DNA of 64,000 nt, from NCBI GenBank assembly GCA_035277525.1, contig DATEKH010000147.1, positions 1-64,000 on the forward strand, read 5' to 3'. This document shows positions 1 to 8,638 of the stretch, in pieces. Within the stretch, counting starts at the first letter, position 1. Each line of letters opens with the position of its first letter. Below the pieces are notes generated by a model, which ran no database searches, was not told the DNA's origin, and worked only from the letters and a program-made list of their open reading frames with translations. Position numbers and translations under genes: made by a program. Source of the stretch: CAIKMD01 sp035277525. GTDB lineage: Bacteria > Pseudomonadota > Alphaproteobacteria > ATCC43930 > CGMCC-115725.

Positions 1-350
1 ACATGCATGACCGCGTTGAGCTCGGGCCGTGCCGTCAAGACTGCGGTATGGATCGTCGTCGCGGCCGGGTTGATGGGCTTGTCCTCGCCGATCGGCCGGC
101 CCTCCATGTCGAGCTTCAAAAGATTCGATGCGGTCACTTCCTCGAACAGAAGCTCGTGCGGCTTGATGAGAAAATGATCCTCTTCGCCCGGCACGCGCAA
201 AGTGATGTGGTTGAAGATCGAATCGTTCCAGCCGGCATATTGGGCATAGCGATAAGCCGCGGCGAGATCGACGCGCGCTGCCCATTCCGCGGGCGGCATG
301 CTGTTGCTGAGATCGCGATCCTTGCGCAGCGCAGTGGACGATACGGCCAT
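1..350 (-). CDS. Class II aldolase/adducin-family protein (5' part, runs off the left edge)
   Basis: About 116 codons are visible from the ATG at 348-350; the rest lies outside the window. The translation contains NHITLRVPG followed by a FLIKPHELLFEEV stretch and NPAATTIHTAVLTARPELN, which is the N-terminal half of the class II aldolase/adducin fold. Family members use a Zn-bound histidine cluster for retro-aldol cleavage or decarboxylation; the HTAVLTARPELNAVMH segment is where the first metal-ligand histidines sit. It is divergent from the hydroxyacid dehydrogenase, with about 120 bp between the starts. The substrate cannot be told from this fragment. Confidence 0.85.
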   Translation of the reverse strand, partial: MAVSSTALRKDRDLSNSMPPAEWAARVDLAAAYRYAQYAGWNDSIFNHITLRVPGEEDHFLIKPHELLFEEVTASNLLKLDMEGRPIGEDKPINPAATTIHTAVLTARPELNAVMH

Positions 351-472
351 CACTCAACTCCCTTGGGTCGGTCTTCTCAGCCCGTTCGTTGCCGCTACTA
401 TAAAGCCGCGCGGAGTGAGCAACAACGCCGTTTTCCCTTCAAAGCTTCGCGCAAGAGGAGCAGCGAAAGCCG

Positions 473-1459
473 ATGCACGCCGTGGTGGTGTCGGGGCCTG
501 CCGCCGAATACGCGGTCGCACCCGTCGAGGACGCCTTGAAGCGCTTGGGACATCAGGTCACGCTTTACGCAAACCTTGCGGCGTTCCGCGCGGCGAAAGA
601 CCCGCTCGCATCCGCCGATCTGCTCTATGGCAGCGGCCTCGCCGTCGATGCGAAGCTCCTCGAGCCGGCACCGCGGCTGCGCGCCGTGGTGTCGCCCTGG
701 ATCGGCACTGAAAGCTTCGACGTTCCGGCGTTGAGCGCCCGCGGCATCCTCTTGGCAAACGGTCAGGTGCCGGAGAATTATCTCAGCATGGCGGAGGCGA
801 CGATCATGCTGATCCTTGTGTCGCTGCATAACTTGCCCGAAAAGATCGACGCGCTGCGCGCCAACCGCGCGCCGCCGCCGCGGCAAAAGGGACGCATGCT
901 GCGCGGCAAGACGCTCGGCATGATCGGCTTCGGCAACATGGCGCGCGCGATTGCCGCGCGGCTCGCCTCGTGGGAAGTGCGCATGCTGGCCTACACGCCG
1001 CGCCTCAAGGCGCCGTTGCCGCCGGAAGTCGAGCGCGCCACCCTCGACGAGCTCTTGCGTGCGAGCGACATTGTTTGCGTCCTGGCAACGCTCAACGCCG
1101 AAACCCGCGGCATGCTCGATCTCGAGAAGCTACGTTTGATGAAACCCGAGGCGGTGCTCATCAACACGGCGCGCGGCGGCATCGTCGACGAGCGGGCACT
1201 CGTCGCGTTCGCCAAGGAGGGGCGGCTGCACAAGATCGCGCTCGACGTGTACGAGACCGAGCCTTTGCCGCCGGACAGCGCGCTGCGCAGCATCCCGAAC
1301 GCGATCTTGACGCCGCATTGCGTTGGTCACGCCCGCGAGGGTGCCGACGCCATCGCCCAAACCGCGATCGACAACGTCACGCGCGTACTCGAGGGCCGCG
1401 CGCCGCTTTATCCGGTTAACGCCGAGATCCTGCCGGCCTGGCTCAAACGCTGGGCTTAG
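473..1459 (+). CDS. D-isomer-specific 2-hydroxyacid dehydrogenase family protein
   Basis: 328 aa, the usual length for this NAD(P)-dependent family, which interconverts 2-oxo and D-2-hydroxy acids. The Rossmann glycine motif is IGFGNMA (Gly152-Gly154). The substrate-binding arginine is in NTARGGIVDE (Arg234), the acidic partner in the ETEP segment (about 261-263) and the catalytic histidine in LTPHCVGH (His282). It is a single gene, convergent with the MFS transporter (stops 9 bp apart). The exact acid is unknown; glyoxylate/hydroxypyruvate reductase-like or a catabolic branch are both possible. Confidence 0.9.
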   Translation: MHAVVVSGPAAEYAVAPVEDALKRLGHQVTLYANLAAFRAAKDPLASADLLYGSGLAVDAKLLEPAPRLRAVVSPWIGTESFDVPALSARGILLANGQVPENYLSMAEATIMLILVSLHNLPEKIDALRANRAPPPRQKGRMLRGKTLGMIGFGNMARAIAARLASWEVRMLAYTPRLKAPLPPEVERATLDELLRASDIVCVLATLNAETRGMLDLEKLRLMKPEAVLINTARGGIVDERALVAFAKEGRLHKIALDVYETEPLPPDSALRSIPNAILTPHCVGHAREGADAIAQTAIDNVTRVLEGRAPLYPVNAEILPAWLKRWA

Positions 1460-1468
1460 CCTGCATTC

Positions 1469-2914
1469 CTACTCCGCGGCACCGGTCTGCGGCTTTGGCG
1501 TTGGCGCGGCCATCGGCGGCGAAGGCGTGAGCGAAGGCGAGAGGACTTCGAGCACCTTTCCGCGCGTCTCGATCGCGACGAAGATCACGGTGAGGCCGCC
1601 GATGACGGCGAATATCGCGAAGACGGCATAAGCGGCGTTGAGGCCGATATGCGGAACCGCCCAGCCGACCGAGATCGGGCCGACAATGGCGGCGAACCGC
1701 ACCCAGGCATTGCCGACGCCGACCCCGAGCGCGCGCATCTCGGTGGGATAGAGCTCGGCCGTGTAGGTGCTGAGGCCCAGCGCCAGGATGCTGTTGAACG
1801 ACGAAGACAGCATGAACAGCACCATCAGCAGCGCGATGCTCTGGCCGGGCATGGCGTAGATGGCCAAAAGAATAAGCGGTACGGAGCTGCAGAGCTGGCC
1901 GAGGGCGAAGAGCGGCTTCCGTCCATAGATGTCGATGAGCAGGATGCCGGTAATGGTGAAGCACAGGCCGAGCCCGCTCGAGAAAAAGCCGAAGCTGATC
2001 GCTTGCGGCAGAGTCGCATGATAGACGGTGCGCAACAGCGTCGGCACGGTGGTGTTGAGGCCGTAAACGATGATGTAGGTGCAGAACCAGATCGTCCACA
2101 CCGCCAGGGTCCGCCGCCGATAGACGCCTTTCACGAGATCGGAAATCCGCGTTTTGGCTGTGATCACCGTCGCGACGCGCGCCGGGATCGGCGGCAAGGG
2201 CTTGGCGCCGTGCTGGGAAATCTCGTCCTCGATCTTGGTGAGGATCGCATTCGCCTCCTCGTCGCGGCCTTTGGTGGCGAGCCAGCGTGCCGATTCCGGC
2301 ATGAGCTGGCGCATCGGGATGATGACGATCGCGGGAATGGCGCCGATCAGGAACATGGCCTGCCAGCCCAAATGCGGCACGACGAAATAGGAGATGGCCG
2401 ACACGAAAATGAAGCTGATCGAGAACCAGATCTGGAAGCCGAGGCCGTAGCGGCCGCGATGCGAGGCTTTGGCGTATTCGCCGATATAGCTCGCAAGGAT
2501 CGGGATCTCGCCGCCGAGCCCCAGGCCTTGAATCACCCGCATCCAGAGGAGGGAATTGAAATCCCAGGCGAAAGCGCAGGCGATGCTCATCACCGTGTAG
2601 AGGATGAGGGTATAACGGAAGACGGGCACGCGGCCGACGCGCTCGGCAAGCCAACCGAAGAAGATCGAGCCGATGAGCTGTCCGACATAGCCGGCGCCGA
2701 TCATCAAGCCGAACTTCGTGAAAGAGATATGCCAAAGCGGCAGGAGCACAGGCAGCACATAGGCGATGGCGAGCGCGTCGAACCCGTCGAAGAACCAGCC
2801 GGTCGCGACGATCGCCCCCATCTTCAGATGCCAGCGCGAGAAGGGGAGGCGCTCGATCCGCGCCGCAATCTCATAGCGATCTGCGCCGGCTGGAATTGTC
2901 GCTGCGGTTGCCAT
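1469..2914 (-). CDS. MFS transporter, metabolite:H+ symporter type
   Basis: 481 aa from the ATG at 2912-2914, chosen because a GGGGA purine run lies 10 bases upstream and the protein then begins MATAATIPAG. An alternative start at 2956 adds a 14-residue tail without family character. The protein shows the 12-helix pattern. The WFFDGFDALAIAYVLPVL first helix is followed by the loop AERVGRVPVFRYT, the family's G-x-x-x-D/R-x-G-R signature region, and by GLGLGGEIPI in helix 4. It is last in a minus-strand run with the Ldh-type dehydrogenase and hydrolase, so it probably imports their organic acid or ester substrate. Confidence 0.88.
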   Translation of the reverse strand: MATAATIPAGADRYEIAARIERLPFSRWHLKMGAIVATGWFFDGFDALAIAYVLPVLLPLWHISFTKFGLMIGAGYVGQLIGSIFFGWLAERVGRVPVFRYTLILYTVMSIACAFAWDFNSLLWMRVIQGLGLGGEIPILASYIGEYAKASHRGRYGLGFQIWFSISFIFVSAISYFVVPHLGWQAMFLIGAIPAIVIIPMRQLMPESARWLATKGRDEEANAILTKIEDEISQHGAKPLPPIPARVATVITAKTRISDLVKGVYRRRTLAVWTIWFCTYIIVYGLNTTVPTLLRTVYHATLPQAISFGFFSSGLGLCFTITGILLIDIYGRKPLFALGQLCSSVPLILLAIYAMPGQSIALLMVLFMLSSSFNSILALGLSTYTAELYPTEMRALGVGVGNAWVRFAAIVGPISVGWAVPHIGLNAAYAVFAIFAVIGGLTVIFVAIETRGKVLEVLSPSLTPSPPMAAPTPKPQTGAAE

Positions 2915-3052
2915 GTCTTTTTTCCCCTTCAATCGCGCTGCACCCCGTTGCGCCATTTTCTAAACAGGTTTGCCGCATCGGGCAAGAAAACGCCTTGCCC
3001 TATCTCGGTGCAGAGCCGTCGCCGCGCGACGAGGAAGCGGAAGAGAAACCGG

Positions 3053-4093
3053 CTAGGGCATCGCCACGCCGAAGCGCGCGGCGACGCGCCCGATCTCGGT
3101 CCAAGTCGCGGCCGGGATGGAGATGCCGGCGCGCCGGCGCGTTGCGGCTTCGCGCGCGCCGCGCTCGCCCGGCATCAGGATCTCGGCGACGCCGTCCTGG
3201 CGCGGCAAGGATTTGAGATCGGCGATGGTGCGCTCGAGGCTCGCCGCGAACGCATCAAGGGCGCCGAAAGCGGCGATGTCGATCGCGATCAGAAACGCGT
3301 TCTGGCGATGCTTCTTGCCTTCCTCGGTCTCCTCAAGGGTTTCCGCGACGAGCGGGTTTTGGGTGATGAGGCTCGCGATGGCCTCGATCATCAGCGACAG
3401 CCCGGAGCCCTTGGGGCCGCCCAGAGGCAGCGGCAAGGCTGCAGCCTTGGGATCGGTGGTGGGATTACCCTCCTGGTCGAGCGCCCAGCCTTCGGGGATG
3501 GGTTTGCCGCTGCGCGCGGCGTGCACGATCTTGCCGAGCGCCACGACGCCCGTCGCCATGTCGAGGATCATCGGCTCGACTTGGGCGCGCGGCACCGCGA
3601 TCGAGAGCGGATTGGTCGCAACCGCGGCTTCGCGCGCGCCGTGATAGATCATGTTTGGCCAGGAGGCCGAGCCCGCGAGCGCCGCCATGCCCTGAAGCGC
3701 CGCGAGCCGCGTATAAAAGCCAAGCGCGGCCGTGTGCGTCGTGCGCCTGACCAGCGCAAGGCCGATCCCGCTCTCTTTGGCTTTGCGCACCGCCTCGCTT
3801 GCGGCAAGGCTCATCGAGACTTGGCCGGGCGCGCGATCGGCGTCGATTAGCACCGCGCCGCGAAGTTCTTTCACGATTTTCATCGCGGGCCGGAGATTCA
3901 TCTCGCCCGCCTCGATGATTTCGATATAGCGCGGGATACGCTGTACGCCGTGGGATGGCGCGCCGCGCAGATCGGCCCAGACCAGAACCTCCGCGACGGT
4001 CTTGGCGTGCTCGCGCGCCATCCCCTTGGCGGCGAAAATCGCCTCGGTCAAGGCGGCGAGCGTCTCCGCCGTGACGGTCACACCTTCGGCCAT
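3053..4093 (-). CDS. Ldh/malate-lactate dehydrogenase (Ldh_2) family oxidoreductase
   Basis: About 346 aa. The protein matches the NAD(P)-dependent malate/L-lactate/L-sulfolactate dehydrogenase family, unrelated in fold to classical MDH. It has the N-terminal VWADLRGAPSHGVQRIPRY block with the catalytic histidine, ATNPLSIAVPR in the middle, and LPLGGPKGSGLSLMIE near residue 225. The ATG at 4091-4093 is preferred; an in-frame TTG lies three codons upstream. The upstream hydrolase stop is only 11 bp away, so the two are probably co-transcribed. Substrate is not determined by the sequence. Confidence 0.88.
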   Translation of the reverse strand: MAEGVTVTAETLAALTEAIFAAKGMAREHAKTVAEVLVWADLRGAPSHGVQRIPRYIEIIEAGEMNLRPAMKIVKELRGAVLIDADRAPGQVSMSLAASEAVRKAKESGIGLALVRRTTHTAALGFYTRLAALQGMAALAGSASWPNMIYHGAREAAVATNPLSIAVPRAQVEPMILDMATGVVALGKIVHAARSGKPIPEGWALDQEGNPTTDPKAAALPLPLGGPKGSGLSLMIEAIASLITQNPLVAETLEETEEGKKHRQNAFLIAIDIAAFGALDAFAASLERTIADLKSLPRQDGVAEILMPGERGAREAATRRRAGISIPAATWTEIGRVAARFGVAMP

Positions 4094-4104
4094 TCGCGCC
4101 AAGC

Positions 4105-4980
4105 TCAGCGCGGCTTTGCCGGAAAATACTTGTCGAGCCAGTCGCGGATGAGCGCGATGACGCGCGTGTTCTCTTGCGAGAACATGAAATGGTCGACATC
4201 GGTCAAGAGGTGCAGCTCGGTGGTCGACTTGCCGGCATGCTGGAAGAGGCCGATCGACTGCTCGGTCGGCGTCACCGAATCATTCGATGAATGCAGCAAC
4301 AGCAGGGGCCGCGGCGCGATCTTGCCGACCACCTCATTGGCGCGGAAGTTGAACATGCTCTCGACCGTCTCGAAGGTGAACTCCATGATCGAGTTCTTGG
4401 CGAGATGGGTCCTGAGATGCTCCGGGATCGGCACGATGTCGTAGCGCGGCACCATCATCGACTGGCCACGCGCGCGCTCCGCCTTGCCGCGCGCCATCAT
4501 GTCGGTGAATCGCTTCCACGCCTCGTCGGAAGAATGCTGCCGCCGGAACTTGCTCTCGCCGTCGCCCCAGCCGCCGGACGAAATCACCGCCGCGACGCGG
4601 TTGTCGACCCCGCCGGTATAGACCGCGACCGCCGCGCCGAAGCTCGAGCCCACCGCCGCGATGCGCGCCGGGTCGATCTCCGCGCGCGTTTGCAGGAAGG
4701 TCAACGCCGCGCTCGTATCCTCGACTTGCTCCAAACAGATCGTGTTGGCGCGCTTGCCTTCGCTCTCGCCGCAGCCGCGAAAATCGAAGCGCAGCGCGGC
4801 GTAACCCCATTCCGCCAGCATCTGGCAGGGCAGGACGCAGTTGCTGCTCGAACTGTTGGAGCCGAAGCCGTGCAGCACCATGAAGGCCGGACGGCGCTCG
4901 CCCGGCCGTGCACCCGGGGGGAGATGCAACGTCCCGTTGATCTTGAGCTTGGCCGATTGAAACGTGACGCGCTCTTCCAT
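4105..4980 (-). CDS. Alpha/beta hydrolase (acylaminoacyl-peptidase/esterase-like)
   Basis: 291 aa. A classical alpha/beta-hydrolase fold: oxyanion-hole segment VLHGFGSNSSSS near residue 36, nucleophile elbow VGSSFGAAVA near residue 112, an acid in HSSNDSVTP and the catalytic histidine in TDVDHFMFS near the C-terminus. The LRFDFRGCGESEG strand is typical of the peptidase/esterase branch. First gene of the minus-strand set with the Ldh-type enzyme and MFS carrier. It likely releases the substrate oxidised by the dehydrogenase, which is inference from order only. Confidence 0.85.
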   Translation of the reverse strand: MEERVTFQSAKLKINGTLHLPPGARPGERRPAFMVLHGFGSNSSSSNCVLPCQMLAEWGYAALRFDFRGCGESEGKRANTICLEQVEDTSAALTFLQTRAEIDPARIAAVGSSFGAAVAVYTGGVDNRVAAVISSGGWGDGESKFRRQHSSDEAWKRFTDMMARGKAERARGQSMMVPRYDIVPIPEHLRTHLAKNSIMEFTFETVESMFNFRANEVVGKIAPRPLLLLHSSNDSVTPTEQSIGLFQHAGKSTTELHLLTDVDHFMFSQENTRVIALIRDWLDKYFPAKPR

Positions 4981-5084
4981 GGCTGAGACCTCCGCTTTTC
5001 GTCCCTGAGCTATGCCGCAGAGAGGTGCCCCACCGCAATCGGATTTGCTACAATCGGTCGTAAATTATCGCTCTGGGGAATGAA

Positions 5085-6116
5085 ATGTCGGGCAAGTTCT
5101 TGAGAGACGCCTGGTATGTCGCGGCCTGGACCGAGGAGGTCGGCCGGGCGCCGCTGGCGCGGCTTCTTTTGGGCGAGCCGGTGGTGCTGTTCCGCCGCGA
5201 GGACGGCACGCCGATCGCGCTCGAGGACCGCTGCTGCCATCGCCGCGCGCCCTTGTCGAAGGGCAAGCTGCTGGGCGATCTGCTGCAATGCGGCTATCAC
5301 GGTTTCACCTTCGATGCGAGCGGCGCCTGCGTGCGCATCCCGGGCCAGGATCGCGTGCCGCCGAGCCTCGGCGTGCGCGCCTATCCGCTCACCGAGCGTC
5401 ACGGCTATCTCTGGATCTGGATGGGCGAACCGGCGAAAGCGGATCCGGCGCTCATCCCTGATTTCCATCACAACCGCGATCCCGGCTGGACGGCGGTCCG
5501 CAGCCGGCTGCCGATCGCTGCGCATTACCTGCTGGTCGTCGAAAATCTGATCGATCTCTCGCATGTCGGCATCGTTCACGCCAAGACCATCGGTACCGAT
5601 GACAGCCAGGCCGAGCTCAAATTCGAGCGCGGCGCCAACTCTGTCCGCGTCGTGCGCGCGCCGACCGAGGTCGCGACCGCGCCGCACAATTTGAAGCAGG
5701 GCTTGGCCGAGCGCTCCGTCCTGGAGAAGACGATCGATTTTCTGCCGGCCTGCCAAGTCGTGATCGCGGTGACGACCACCGAGATCGTGCCGCAAAAACC
5801 CGAGCCGCGCGCGCTACGGCTTGTGATCCTCAACGCTTGCACGCCGGAGACCGAGGCGAGCACGCATTATTTCTGGGCGAGCTGCCGCGATTATCAGCTG
5901 GGCGACAAGCAGGTCGATGCCTTCCTCATGAAGGTCACCGTCGAGGCCTTCAACGAGGACAAAGACATCCTCGAAGCACAGCAGAGAACCATCGCGCTCG
6001 ATCCCGCGGCGCCGACCGTCAATGTCCATGCCGATTGGGGCGGCGTCCAGGCGCGACGCCTCGTGGCGCAGCTTGTCGAAGGCGAGGCGGCGGCCGCAAA
6101 GGCGGCCGCGGAGTGA
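5085..6116 (+). CDS. Rieske non-haem iron oxygenase, VanA-like (aromatic ring/O-demethylase type)
   Basis: 343 aa, the length of monooxygenase-type Rieske enzymes such as vanillate O-demethylase VanA. The [2Fe-2S] Rieske ligands are in DRCCHRRAPL (Cys-x-His) and LQCGYHGFTF (Cys-x2-His). The mononuclear iron site is the ENLIDLSHVGIVH segment (Asp and two His spaced by four). A GGGGA element precedes the ATG by a few bases. It is followed by a hydrolase and a flavin monooxygenase on the same strand, forming a catabolic cassette. No ferredoxin or reductase gene is adjacent, so electrons must come from elsewhere. Confidence 0.9.
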   Translation: MSGKFLRDAWYVAAWTEEVGRAPLARLLLGEPVVLFRREDGTPIALEDRCCHRRAPLSKGKLLGDLLQCGYHGFTFDASGACVRIPGQDRVPPSLGVRAYPLTERHGYLWIWMGEPAKADPALIPDFHHNRDPGWTAVRSRLPIAAHYLLVVENLIDLSHVGIVHAKTIGTDDSQAELKFERGANSVRVVRAPTEVATAPHNLKQGLAERSVLEKTIDFLPACQVVIAVTTTEIVPQKPEPRALRLVILNACTPETEASTHYFWASCRDYQLGDKQVDAFLMKVTVEAFNEDKDILEAQQRTIALDPAAPTVNVHADWGGVQARRLVAQLVEGEAAAAKAAAE

Positions 6117-6249
6117 TCGACGGACCGCCACGCCGCATCGTCTTCCTCGCGCGCCGCTGTTGACCCTGCAACCGGATTGTTGAGAATGACCCGCGACATC
6201 GGGAGGAACGAAGCATGAGGCCTCAACGGGCCCGGAAGCGGAACCGCGC

Positions 6250-7053
6250 ATGAAGCTTGCCCAAGGAAATTCCACCGTCGAGATCAACGGCATCGAAATC
6301 GAGATTCAATGCCGCGGCAGCGGCAGGCCGCTGCTCTTCCTTCATCCCGAGATCGGCTTCGACCGCGCCGAGCCGGCGCTCGAGCTGTTGAGCCGGTCGG
6401 CTCAGATCATCGCGCCGACGCATCCGGGCTATGGCAAGGCGAAGCTGCCGCCGGGCTTCAACGCGATCGACGATCTTGCCTATCTCTATCTCGACCTGCT
6501 CGAGGCGCTCGATCTGCGCGCGGCCGCGGTGGTGGGGGCGGGGATCGGCGGCTGGATCGCCGCGGCGATCGCGGTGAAGACGACCGCGCATTTCCGCAAG
6601 ATGGTCCTGGTCGATGCCTTCGGCATCAAGATCGGCGATCGCGAGAGCCGCGACATCTTCGACATGTATTTCGTCACCGAAGCCGACCTCGCGAAGGTCG
6701 TCTATTTCAACCAGGACTTCGCCCAGCGGGACGTGAGCAAGCTGCCCGAGGAGACGCTCTATGCTCTGGCGCGGGCGCGCGAGGCGACCTCGCTTTATGG
6801 CTGGAGGCCTTATATGCACGACCCCAAGCTCAAGGGCCGGCTTCATCGCATCCGCATTCCGACCCTCGTGCTTTGGGGGGCGGAGGATCGCATCGTCGCG
6901 CCGGATTACGGCCGCGCCTATAGCGCCGCCATTCCCGACGCGCGCTTTGAGACGATCGAGCGCGCCGGCCATTTCCCGCATGTCGAGCGCCCGGAAGAAT
7001 TCGCGCAAGCCGTCTTGGGCTTCATCGAGGAAAAGGAGCGTTCGGCGCCATGA
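6250..7053 (+). CDS. Alpha/beta hydrolase, ring-cleavage-product or ester hydrolase type
   Basis: 267 aa with the alpha/beta-hydrolase layout: FLHPEIGFDRAEP at the oxyanion region, VVGAGIGGWIAA where the nucleophile elbow is expected, WGAEDRIV (acid) and ERAGHFPHVERPEE (His). The elbow reads G-A-G-I-G-G, so a canonical serine or cysteine nucleophile at its centre is missing. This is odd and may mean a non-hydrolytic activity or a different catalytic set. The stop overlaps the next start by 4 bp (ATGA at 7050), indicating tight coupling to the flavin-dependent monooxygenase. Confidence 0.82.
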   Translation: MKLAQGNSTVEINGIEIEIQCRGSGRPLLFLHPEIGFDRAEPALELLSRSAQIIAPTHPGYGKAKLPPGFNAIDDLAYLYLDLLEALDLRAAAVVGAGIGGWIAAAIAVKTTAHFRKMVLVDAFGIKIGDRESRDIFDMYFVTEADLAKVVYFNQDFAQRDVSKLPEETLYALARAREATSLYGWRPYMHDPKLKGRLHRIRIPTLVLWGAEDRIVAPDYGRAYSAAIPDARFETIERAGHFPHVERPEEFAQAVLGFIEEKERSAP

Positions 7054-8243
7054 AGGTTTTTCATTTCACCGAGCAGCCCTATTCGCCGGCCTGGAAGGAT
7101 CACGGCGGCGCGCTCCGCATCACCATTCCGAACAAGCGGCTCGACCCGCAGCTCGCGGGCGACCTCCTCCATCGCTATTACGACGAATGGCAGCTCGCGG
7201 ACGAGCTCGGCTTCGACATCATGGTCAACGAGCATCACAGTACGGCGACCTGCATGGCCTCGACCGTGGTGGTGACGCTGTCGATCCTCGCGCGCATCAC
7301 CAAGCGGGCGCGGCTGCTCGTCTTGGGTTACCCGCTCGCCCATCGTCCCGATCCGCTGCGCGCCGCGGAGGAGCTTTCGACTATCGACGTGATCTCGCGC
7401 GGGCGGCTGGAGATGGGGTTCGTCAAGGGCGTGCCGTCGGAATTCAGCCCCTCCAACGCCAATCCGGTCGGCGTCGAAGAGCGGTTTTGGGAGGCGCATG
7501 ACTTCATCATCAAGGCGATGATCAGCCATGACGGGCCGTTCAACTGGGAAAGCGAGAATTTCCATTATCGCCAAGTGAATATCTGGCCACGCCCGTTCCA
7601 GCAGCCGCATCCGCCGGTCTGGAGCACGACCGGCAGCAAGCACAACGCTGTCCGGCTCGGGCAGAAGGGCTATGTCATGGCGACGCTCGGCACCGGCTAT
7701 GCGACGCGCGCGCTCTATGACGCCTATCGCGCGGCCTATCGCGACACCCATCGCCGCTCGCCGCCGCCCGACCGCTTCGCCTATCTCGGGCTTGTGGCGG
7801 TGGGCGAGACCGAGGCCGAGGGGCGCCGCCGCGGCGAGCTCGTCGCCGGCTACCTGCGTACCTTGCCTTTCACGCCCGCGCCGTTCCGCAACCCGCCAGG
7901 CTTCATCTCGGTCGACGCCAATGTCCAGCTCATGAAGGCCGCGGGCCGGCCGCCCGCGCGCAGCTTTACGAAGGACGGGCGGGCGATCAACATGATGACC
8001 GGCAGCGTCCAGGATCTGATCGATGCCGGGATCATGTTCTGCGGCACGCCCGACCAGGTCTATGACCAGATCGTCGATTTCTGCGGCCATTGCGGCGGCA
8101 TGGGCAATCTTCTCTCGATGACTCATGCCGGCTTCCTGACGCATGAGGACACGGTTGCGAACCTGACGCTCTTTTCCAAGGAGGTGCTGCCGCGCCTCCG
8201 ATCCTTCCGTCAGCCCGACGAAACCGCGGCGGCGGCCGAATAG
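7050..8243 (+). CDS. LLM-class flavin-dependent oxidoreductase (luciferase-like monooxygenase)
   Basis: 397 aa, a TIM-barrel luciferase-like protein using reduced FMN. Visible family blocks are WQLADELGFDIMVNEHHST, LVLGYPLAHRPDPLRAAEEL, STIDVISRGRLEMGFVKG and the late FCGTPDQVYDQIVDFCGHCG segment. It overlaps the preceding hydrolase by 4 bp and ends 12 bp before the ModE-type protein. With the Rieske oxygenase and hydrolase it likely degrades one substrate stepwise. Typical roles are oxidative C-S, C-N or Baeyer-Villiger-type cleavage; the substrate is unknown. Confidence 0.9.
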   Translation: MKVFHFTEQPYSPAWKDHGGALRITIPNKRLDPQLAGDLLHRYYDEWQLADELGFDIMVNEHHSTATCMASTVVVTLSILARITKRARLLVLGYPLAHRPDPLRAAEELSTIDVISRGRLEMGFVKGVPSEFSPSNANPVGVEERFWEAHDFIIKAMISHDGPFNWESENFHYRQVNIWPRPFQQPHPPVWSTTGSKHNAVRLGQKGYVMATLGTGYATRALYDAYRAAYRDTHRRSPPPDRFAYLGLVAVGETEAEGRRRGELVAGYLRTLPFTPAPFRNPPGFISVDANVQLMKAAGRPPARSFTKDGRAINMMTGSVQDLIDAGIMFCGTPDQVYDQIVDFCGHCGGMGNLLSMTHAGFLTHEDTVANLTLFSKEVLPRLRSFRQPDETAAAAE

Positions 8244-8255
8244 CGCGAGAGGCTC

Positions 8256-8636
8256 ATGCCGCCGCGCCTCACCTTGCGCATCGATCTGGCGCCGGGGCAA
8301 TCGGTCGGGCCCGGCAAGATGCGCCTGCTCGAAGCCGTCGCCGAAACCGGCTCGATCTCGAGCGCCGGGCGCGCTCTCGGCATGTCCTATCGCCGCGCCT
8401 GGATGCTGATCGAGCAATTGAACCGGGGTTTCCGCCGCAAAGTGGTTACGACCAAGCTCGGCGGCACGCGCGGCGGCGGCGCCGCGCTAACGCCCTTCGG
8501 CCGCGAGATGCTGCGGCGCTATCGCGTGATCGAGGCGAGCGCCGCGCGCGCCGGCAAGGCTCATCTCGCCTTTCTCGCACGCGCCGCCCGGGCGCAGCCG
8601 CGCGGCGCCGGCAAGCGCCCGCGGCTGAGCCGCTGA
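8256..8636 (+). CDS. ModE N-terminal-type winged-helix regulator lacking a molybdate-binding domain
   Basis: 126 aa. The segment KMRLLEAVAETGSISSAGRALGMSYRRAWMLIEQLN matches the LysR-like winged helix of ModE proteins. KLGGTRGGGAALTPFG is the wing region, and the C-terminal helix (MLRRYRVIEASA) is the dimerisation arm. The molybdopterin-binding-like (TOBE/MOP) domains of full ModE (about 260 aa) are absent; such short forms are common in alphaproteobacteria. It ends 2 bp from the end of convergent modA, and a Mo-box-like palindrome lies at the modA start, so modA control is the likely role. How it senses molybdate is unclear. Confidence 0.85.
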   Translation: MPPRLTLRIDLAPGQSVGPGKMRLLEAVAETGSISSAGRALGMSYRRAWMLIEQLNRGFRRKVVTTKLGGTRGGGAALTPFGREMLRRYRVIEASAARAGKAHLAFLARAARAQPRGAGKRPRLSR

Positions 8637-8638
8637 GC

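Noticed and set aside
1649..3850. 733-codon open frame on the plus strand
   Set aside because: It lies opposite the MFS and Ldh genes; the composition (D, R, H rich, no hydrophobic core pattern) marks it as an antisense shadow.
5035..5056. CAATCGG direct repeats before the VanA-like gene as an operator
   Set aside because: Only two 7-base copies with a short gap; too weak to call without comparative data.
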